NCBI GenBank assembly: GCA_027079365.1
Contig: JALWVW010000350.1
Location: 1-11,070 of the forward strand
Source of the DNA: Campylobacteraceae bacterium
Lineage (GTDB): Bacteria; Campylobacterota; Campylobacteria; Campylobacterales; Sulfurovaceae
Direction: 5' to 3'
DNA: 11,070 nt
Within the stretch, counting starts at the first letter, position 1. Each line of letters begins with the position of its first letter. Positions 6,421-11,070 of the stretch are shown piece by piece. The notes beneath the pieces were generated by a model. That model had not been told where the DNA came from and did no database searches. It was given only the letters and a program-made list of their open reading frames with translations. The position numbers and the translations under genes were made by a program.

Positions 6421-7026
6421 TTACATATATTGATTATTGAGTTGTTTTTTTATTCTACTGAGTTGAGTAGGCGTAATTCCTAAATATGATGCTATATGAA
6501 ATTGTGGTAATTTCTCTGATAATACAGGATTATTTTTGACAAACTGGATATATCTATCTTTTGCATCAAGCGATAACAGTTCAATTTCTCTTTGTTGTTT
6601 TTTCGTCATATAGTCTAAGAGTATTTTGTTTAAAACTTTCTCTAAAACTTTATATTTTAAAGAAAGCTCCATAAATTCACTGTAATCAAATATAATAATT
6701 TTACACTTTGTAATTGCTTGAATAAAAACGGATGAATCTTCTTTTTCATCCAATGATGTCATGAATAAATCACTTTTGATAAAAAAGCCTTTATTGTGTT
6801 CTGTCCCATTTTCATTTAAGTGGTAGACTCTCACTATTCCATTGATTACAAATCCAATTTGTCTTTGATTTTCATATATTTTTGATAGATATTCGTCTTT
6901 ACTTATCATTTTAAATTTTAATATTTTTTCCAATGCACCCAGCGCATTTGAACCAATATCTATGTAGTCATTTAGCTTATTATATAGGTCTTGATAACTT
7001 TGGATTTCTTTTTGTGTTATTTTGAT
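6421..7026 (-). CDS. Crp/Fnr-family transcriptional regulator, start uncertain (possible ATC)
   Basis: A cyclic-nucleotide-binding-fold regulator with a C-terminal helix-turn-helix. The beta-roll domain includes GFVINGIVRVYHLNENG, GFFIKSDLFMTSL and IIIFDYSEFMEL. The DNA-binding end reads LPQFHIASYLGITPTQLSRIKKQ, with helix-turn-helix in IASYLGITPTQLSRIKK. No Fnr-type iron-sulfur cysteines are seen, so the effector is unknown. The first standard start is TTG at 6933 (170 aa), but that cuts off the conserved N-terminal helix. The open frame continues upstream as YNKLNDYIDIGSNALGALEK, which resembles the family's normal beginning. Upstream of this only ATC or ATA codons can serve. AAAGG 6 nt before ATC at 7026 gives a 201-aa protein of about family length. 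It heads the AT-rich block and probably controls the hydrolase genes behind it. Confidence 0.65.
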   Translation of the reverse strand: MKITQKEIQSYQDLYNKLNDYIDIGSNALGALEKILKFKMISKDEYLSKIYENQRQIGFVINGIVRVYHLNENGTEHNKGFFIKSDLFMTSLDEKEDSSVFIQAITKCKIIIFDYSEFMELSLKYKVLEKVLNKILLDYMTKKQQREIELLSLDAKDRYIQFVKNNPVLSEKLPQFHIASYLGITPTQLSRIKKQLNNQYM

Positions 7027-7084
7027 TTTTGACCTTTGTTCCTATTGGCTCAACAGCTATCATATGGTTATTTACTCAAGGAAT

Positions 7085-7113
7085 ATAATAGCACCTTTAG
7101 CCTGATATCTCAA
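7085..7113 (-). promoter_or_regulatory. Sigma-70-type promoter for the Crp-type regulator
   Basis: On the minus strand TTGAGA (7113-7108), a 17-nt spacer and TATTAT (7090-7085) form a near-consensus promoter. Transcription would start near 7078, about 50 nt before the ATC codon at 7026. It lies in the 200-bp gap between the divergent regulator and the DUF2868 gene. Confidence 0.5.
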
Positions 7114-7211
7114 AAATGGGATACTTCAAAGGATAACGAGACTTTTCAATAATAGTGATAGCAGAAAGAGACCCCAATACACAGTGCCATGGCATACCAT
7201 ACAACAAAGTA

Positions 7212-7220
7212 TGCTAAAAT
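7212..7220 (+). promoter_or_regulatory. Extended -10 promoter of the DUF2868 gene
   Basis: TGCTAAAAT at 7212-7220 is an extended -10 (TGn plus TAAAAT) without a clear -35. Its expected transcription start, about 7 nt further on, falls on or next to the ATG at 7227. The mRNA might therefore be leaderless. Confidence 0.35.
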
Positions 7221-7226
7221 CACGGT

Positions 7227-8615
7227 ATGAATTTACGTAGCTATATAGATCTCTACCAACTTTTAGATGGTCACGCACTGACACATGAAGAGAATAGAGC
7301 ATTTGCACTTAAAAATGATCTACAAGCACAAAGCTCTCTGCGGATGCTTCTGGCTTGGGTCAGGGCACACCAAAACAGTCTCTCCTCTCCTGCACAAAGT
7401 GCGAAGTTTTGTAAGTATCTCTATATTGTTTCTTTGGTGCTGGGTGTACTTGCTCTGGTGTTGGGCGTAATGACGGGTATTGGACTGCTGAGCTATAGTG
7501 GTAAAGAGCCAGTGAATCTGATCTATTTTTTGGCAGTGGCAGCATTTATCCCACTTTTCACCATGCTTTTGGCATTGTTTTCAATGTTGAGAGCCAATCA
7601 GGCACAGAGCCTGTTGATACATATTTCGCCTGCCTATTGGATGGAGAAAATAGTGGGCTTTTTTTCACAAGAGGCCAGAGCGGCATTGTCCAAACTCACG
7701 ATCAATCCTCTGTTGCTCAATTGGCTGGTAATCAAAAGATCACAGCTACTGGCACTGCTGTTTGCTATAGGTTTACTATTGGCACTTTTGGGGATTGTGG
7801 CGACCAAAGATATTGCCTTTGCATGGAGCACCACGATACAAGTCTCCCCTAAGCAGTTTCATACTTTTTTAGAGACTCTCTCTTGGCCATGGAGTAGTCT
7901 GTTTCCCTCTGCCGTTCCTTCTGTAGACCTGATAACACAGAGTCAGTATTTTAGACTGGGAGAGACACTGGACAGCGGTATGGTTGCCAATGCTGCAAGG
8001 CTTGGAGAGTGGTGGAAGTTTTTGGCATGTGCCACACTGTTCTATGCGATTGTAGTACGTTTTGGCATGTGGCTTTTGGCTTCTTTTGGCTTTCATCAGG
8101 CACTTAAAGAATCCTTGATGAGTCTGGAGGGAGTGGAGCGTCTACTTTTTGAGATGAATACACCGTTGGTTACTACCACCGCACCTAAGCAAGAGATTGT
8201 ATTTGCACAAGAGATACACCAATATAGTAGAGTGCTACAGACAGTAGATCCTCACTATAAGACAACACTGGGCTGGGCAATGAGCAAAAACGATATCGTG
8301 ATACTCAATGACAGTATGCAAGTAAGTAGTGAATGTGTCTTTGATATAGGTGGCACCAATACACTGTACGAAGATGAGAAGATCATCTCAGGATTGCAAG
8401 GAGAAGTGCTGCTCTATGTCAAGTCATGGGAACCTCCCACAATGGATATGATGGATGCACTCTTGGCGATCATAACACAGGTGGATAAGATCACGCTATT
8501 GCCCACAGGAACAAAAGAAGATGGTTATATCCCCACCTCCAGAGAGCTGAATATCTGGGAGAGAAAGATACAGACACTCAATCACCCCAAGGTATGGCTA
8601 TGTCGCATCAATTAA
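7227..8615 (+). CDS. DUF2868 membrane protein, partner of the downstream GTPase
   Basis: A 462-aa polytopic inner-membrane protein of the DUF2868 family; no function is known to me. A soluble N-terminal part (1-60) precedes four likely membrane helices: about 63-90, 97-121, 172-192 and 263-286. The 193-262 loop between helices 3 and 4 would be periplasmic if the N-terminus is cytoplasmic. The C-terminal 170 residues are soluble, with the motif VFDIGGTNTLY (371-381) and an alternating strand/helix pattern that may be an alpha/beta domain. The start is fixed by an in-frame TAA at 7215-7217, yet ATG 7227 has no recognisable SD. The 3' end overlaps the GTPase gene by 16 bp, so the two are probably translated together. 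Such DUF2868-DUF3482 pairs recur in proteobacterial genomes as I recall. GC content is back to the window's usual level. Confidence 0.8.
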   Translation: MNLRSYIDLYQLLDGHALTHEENRAFALKNDLQAQSSLRMLLAWVRAHQNSLSSPAQSAKFCKYLYIVSLVLGVLALVLGVMTGIGLLSYSGKEPVNLIYFLAVAAFIPLFTMLLALFSMLRANQAQSLLIHISPAYWMEKIVGFFSQEARAALSKLTINPLLLNWLVIKRSQLLALLFAIGLLLALLGIVATKDIAFAWSTTIQVSPKQFHTFLETLSWPWSSLFPSAVPSVDLITQSQYFRLGETLDSGMVANAARLGEWWKFLACATLFYAIVVRFGMWLLASFGFHQALKESLMSLEGVERLLFEMNTPLVTTTAPKQEIVFAQEIHQYSRVLQTVDPHYKTTLGWAMSKNDIVILNDSMQVSSECVFDIGGTNTLYEDEKIISGLQGEVLLYVKSWEPPTMDMMDALLAIITQVDKITLLPTGTKEDGYIPTSRELNIWERKIQTLNHPKVWLCRIN

Positions 8616-10003
8616 CCGCACCTCATCCTAAGTTTGCCGTGGTGGGACACCCCAACAAAGGCAAGAGTAGTATAGTGGCCTCTCTGGCACAGGATGATAC
8701 AGTGCAGATATCAGATACCCCTGGCACCACAATCAAAAGCAGGAGTTTTCCGCTTAGAATGGATGGAGAGATCATCTATGAGCTCTTTGATACACCAGGT
8801 TTTCAAAGAGCCAGAAGCGTTCTTGCATGGCTGGAAAAACATGATGTACCTGCCCACAAAAGGGCAGAGGCAGTTGAGGCATTTATCAATACACATAGAG
8901 AAAATGAACGATTTTCCGATGAGATAGAGCTGCTGACCCCCATCATGGAGGGTGCAGGAATCATTTATGTGGTGGATGGTTCCAAGCCGTATGGTGAGGA
9001 GTATGAGGCAGAGATGGAGATATTGCGCTGGACAGGGCAGCCCTCTATGGCACTGATCAACCATATTGGAGAGAATGACTATTCCCAAGAATGGCGAAGG
9101 GCTCTAGAGCAGTATTTTAGGATTGTCAGAGAGTATGACCCGATGGAGACTGATCCCCAGCAGCAGGTACTTTTACTGGAGTCTATGGCACAGCTGGATG
9201 AGTCATGGAGGGTGCCCCTCAAGCACTCTATAGTGCTTTTTGAAGGGCGCAGAGATCAAAAGCTAGAGCAGAGTGCAAAAACCATAGCCCACCTTGTTCA
9301 AAGTATGCTTTCACATTTGGAGCAGTTTAGATTCTCTGGAGAGGATGTAGAGGATACTGACAGGCAAAAACTACTAAAAAACTATCAACAGCATCTTAGG
9401 GCACTTGAACAAAAATCCCAAAAGTTTATTGAACAGCTCTGGAGCCATCAACATTTGCAAAAGGAGCAGGAGTCTCTGCTTTTTGAGGGGGTAGACCTTT
9501 TTTCTAAGGAGAGTGCCTCTATTTTTGGACTTAGCAGGCAAGAGATGGTAGTCACAGGGGTTACGGGAGGGGCTGTGACAGGTGCAGGAATAGACCTGCT
9601 GTTTGCCGGACATACGCTATTGTTGGGAGGTGCCATTGGCGCGGTAGTAGGAGGTGTAGGTGCATATTTTGGCTTTGATGAACTCTCTGGCATCAAGGTT
9701 CTAGGTAAAACACTGGGAAAGAGATATCTAGAAATGGGTCCTATGGAAAACAGAAATTTTCCCTACATCTTGCTGGGGCGTTCTCTTTACCATCTGCATA
9801 AAGTGGCTGCCAGATCCCATGCCAAAAGAGGTGCAGTCACACTCACGATGGATGAGACATTCAAGGAAAAATGGCTGGATGACCAGAGCCGTAAATCTCT
9901 GGAGAAGTTTCATAAAAGATTTCGTTCAGGAGATGAGATAAGCAGTGGAGAGATACAGGCGTACGAGGCATTGGTTTTGGCATGCCTTAAGAAGATTGTA
10001 TGA
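8600..10003 (+). CDS. DUF3482-type GTPase (Era/TrmE-like G domain plus Gly-rich C-terminal region)
   Basis: A predicted GTPase of 467 aa. In numbering from the ATG at 8600, the P-loop GHPNKGKS is at 16-23, a DTPGTT switch I-like segment at 39-44, and DTPG (G3) at 64-67. The expected NKxD base-recognition motif appears only as NHIG (about 154-157), within ALINHIGE. A coiled-coil-like helical stretch (about 250-295) follows. Then a hydrophobic Gly-rich segment (about 317-358, including GGAVTGAG and GGAIGAVVGGVGAYFG) resembles a glycine zipper able to insert in or pack against membrane. The C-terminal 100 residues are helical and basic. AAGG (8589-8592) lies 7 nt before ATG 8600 and only 1 nt before ATG 8594, so 8600 is preferred. 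Function is unknown. Overlap with the DUF2868 gene points to a membrane protein/GTPase complex. It converges with yaiI, overlapping by 17 bp. Confidence 0.85.
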   Translation: MSHQLTAPHPKFAVVGHPNKGKSSIVASLAQDDTVQISDTPGTTIKSRSFPLRMDGEIIYELFDTPGFQRARSVLAWLEKHDVPAHKRAEAVEAFINTHRENERFSDEIELLTPIMEGAGIIYVVDGSKPYGEEYEAEMEILRWTGQPSMALINHIGENDYSQEWRRALEQYFRIVREYDPMETDPQQQVLLLESMAQLDESWRVPLKHSIVLFEGRRDQKLEQSAKTIAHLVQSMLSHLEQFRFSGEDVEDTDRQKLLKNYQQHLRALEQKSQKFIEQLWSHQHLQKEQESLLFEGVDLFSKESASIFGLSRQEMVVTGVTGGAVTGAGIDLLFAGHTLLLGGAIGAVVGGVGAYFGFDELSGIKVLGKTLGKRYLEMGPMENRNFPYILLGRSLYHLHKVAARSHAKRGAVTLTMDETFKEKWLDDQSRKSLEKFHKRFRSGDEISSGEIQAYEALVLACLKKIV

Positions 10004-10445
10004 AATTCTTTGCCAAAAAAGCATTGAACTGATTGGCGAAGGCATGGGCATCTTTGGTGCCAAAGGGTTTTGGCCCTCCTGTGATCTCCCCGCTCTCTCG
10101 GATACTCTCCATGAGATTTCTCATAGCTAGGTACTGCTTGATATTTTCTATAGAGTAGAGCTCTCCTCTATGGTCAAGGGCATGGGCATGTTTGCTGATG
10201 ACCCTGTCAGCTAGAGGAATGTCTGCGGTGATGACCAGATCCCCTTCTTCCGTCATCTCTACGATGAGGTGATCCGCTTCATCTGCCCCCTGGTCTACGA
10301 GAATATACCGGGCATGTGTGGAGTTTCCAATAGTAATCTTTTTGTTTGCGATGACTATCGTGGGAAGCGCCAGTCTCTCTATAGCCTTGAGAACGATGGG
10401 CTTGAGAAGATTGGGAAAGGCATCCCCATCGATGAAGAGTCTCAC
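9987..10445 (-). CDS. yaiI: YaiI/YqxD family protein (DUF188)
   Basis: A 152-aa protein of the UPF0178 (YaiI/YqxD, DUF188) family, which I understand to have a PIN-like/NYN-like nuclease fold; its cellular role is not established to my knowledge. Family landmarks are the N-terminal FIDGDAFP (4-11, usually DADACP), the acidic GADEADHLI, ITADIPLADRVI and the C-terminal GGPKPFG. The acidic residues could form a metal site. Translation starts at GTG 10445, which overlaps the ywbE stop as GTGA, so the two are coupled. No strong SD precedes it. The last 17 bp overlap the convergent GTPase gene, leaving no room for a separate terminator between them. Confidence 0.85.
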   Translation of the reverse strand: MRLFIDGDAFPNLLKPIVLKAIERLALPTIVIANKKITIGNSTHARYILVDQGADEADHLIVEMTEEGDLVITADIPLADRVISKHAHALDHRGELYSIENIKQYLAMRNLMESIRESGEITGGPKPFGTKDAHAFANQFNAFLAKNFIQSS

Positions 10446-10633
10446 AGGATTTCTTTGACTCTGCCTACCTCTTTGGTGCCGAGTCGGACTTTGATACCGT
10501 GAGGATGTGTGGGTGATTTTGTCAAGATCTGTTGAACGCGTCCGTAGGTGATGTGGCCTGTAGACTGATCCTCTTTCATCACGATACCGACATGAAGTCC
10601 TACTTTGATCTGGCTGCGTTTGGTGCCTGGCAT
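10442..10633 (-). CDS. ywbE: YwbE family protein
   Basis: A 63-aa protein of the YwbE (DUF2196) family, function unknown. The characteristic pattern is present throughout: KVGLHVGIVMKEDQSTG, then YGRVQQILT, then SPTHPHGIKVRL and a closing VGRVKEIL. The length is typical, and the sequence suggests a small SH3/KOW-like beta barrel, though this is inference. Its ATG follows the recA stop with no gap (TAAATG), and its own stop overlaps the yaiI GTG. It therefore sits inside a compact recA-ywbE-yaiI operon and depends on recA transcription unless a promoter lies inside recA. Confidence 0.85.
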   Translation of the reverse strand: MPGTKRSQIKVGLHVGIVMKEDQSTGHITYGRVQQILTKSPTHPHGIKVRLGTKEVGRVKEIL

Positions 10634-11070
10634 TTAGTCTTCTATCATCTCTTTCTCATCCACCGTAAGTGACTCACCAAAACCTAGTGCTTCTTTGACC
10701 TTGGTTTCAATTTCTGCCTGGAGCTCTGGGTTCTCTTTGAGAGTGAGCTTGGCGTTCTCTTTACCTTGACCCAGTTTGGTCGCACCGTAGCTAAACCAAG
10801 CACCAGATTTGTCCACGATATCCATTTTGATACCGTAGTCGATCAGCTCACCGATATAAGAGATTCCCTCGCCGAACATGATATCAAATTCTGCCTGCCT
10901 GAATGGTGGGGCGACTTTATTTTTGACCACTTTGGCTTTGACGCGGTTACCGATCTGTGATTCGCCCTGCTTGAGTGTGGCGATACGACGGACATCAATA
11001 CGCACAGAGCAGTAGAATTTGAGTGCATTACCACCTGTGGTAGTCTCAGGAGAGCCGTACCCCATCGTGC
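10634..11070 (-). CDS. recA: Recombinase RecA, C-terminal part (truncated by the window edge)
   Basis: The last 144 or so codons of RecA, the DNA-strand-exchange ATPase that also triggers LexA-type autocleavage where present. Loop L2, which contacts single-stranded DNA, is at the beginning of the visible part (MGYGSPETTTGGNALKFY). It is followed by SVRIDVRRIATLK, VKNKVAPPFRQAEFDI, GISYIGELIDYG and the C-terminal domain, ending in the usual acidic tail (DEKEMIED). Cys follows FY where E. coli has Ala (FYASVR). The Walker A and B motifs and the start lie beyond 11070. It is the first gene of a gapless series with ywbE and yaiI; in Campylobacter, as I recall, recA is instead followed by eno. Confidence 0.97.
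   Translation of the reverse strand, partial: TMGYGSPETTTGGNALKFYCSVRIDVRRIATLKQGESQIGNRVKAKVVKNKVAPPFRQAEFDIMFGEGISYIGELIDYGIKMDIVDKSGAWFSYGATKLGQGKENAKLTLKENPELQAEIETKVKEALGFGESLTVDEKEMIED

Noticed and set aside
6931..6933. TTG as the true start of the Crp-type regulator
   Set aside because: It lacks a good SD and removes the conserved N-terminal helix. It is still the only standard start codon before the ATG at codon 9 and remains possible if ATC does not function.
1..11070. CRISPR arrays, tRNA/rRNA genes, insertion sequences, phage or toxin-antitoxin genes
   Set aside because: Reading both strands showed no regularly spaced repeats, cloverleaf-like stretches, transposase motifs or small paired toxin genes.

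Overview
The window reads as ordinary bacterial chromosome, most likely from the Campylobacterota (Epsilonproteobacteria), possibly a Sulfurovum- or Sulfurimonas-like chemolithotroph. The basis is family resemblance recalled by eye: a Campylobacter-type Fur, a stand-alone NfnAB (SudBA) pair, and a RecA with the MGYGSPETTTGG version of loop L2. No database search was possible. Most genes sit near 45-50 % GC, but the 5.3-7.0 kb segment is close to 30 %.

Layout. 1-1825 (+): a cytoplasmic MsrB-MsrA fusion behind a strong hairpin, coupled through an ATGA overlap to a DUF309 protein, then fur with its own TTGACA promoter. 1829-2080 (-): a small membrane-anchored zinc-ribbon protein that has no ATG/GTG/TTG start. 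Its promoter, Shine-Dalgarno (SD) and reading frame all point to an ATC codon. 2081-2336: AT-rich spacer with a pentanucleotide repeat and the nfnA upstream region. 2349-4612 (+): nfnA-nfnB, an electron-bifurcating NADH/ferredoxin:NADP oxidoreductase pair. The NfnA [2Fe-2S] ligand set is intact, but the usual Gly-rich pyridine-nucleotide motif is gone. 4613-4657: short convergent gap with a G9 tract.

4658-7026 (-): a three-gene block made of a Crp/Fnr-type regulator, an NAPE-PLD/RomA-like metallo-beta-lactamase-fold hydrolase and an isochorismatase-like cysteine hydrolase. The first two are clearly AT-rich, suggesting an acquired or fast-evolving accessory module under its own regulator. The regulator's reading frame also extends upstream past its first recognised start to an SD followed by ATC.

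7227-10003 (+): a translationally overlapping pair, a four-helix membrane protein (DUF2868) and a GTPase with a Gly-rich membrane-prone segment (DUF3482). This is a conserved partnership whose function I do not know and the best candidate here for an undescribed system. 9987-11070 (-): recA (3' part only), ywbE and yaiI, packed with no gaps and ending in a 17-bp convergent overlap with the GTPase gene.

No tRNA, rRNA, CRISPR array, transposase or phage gene is visible.
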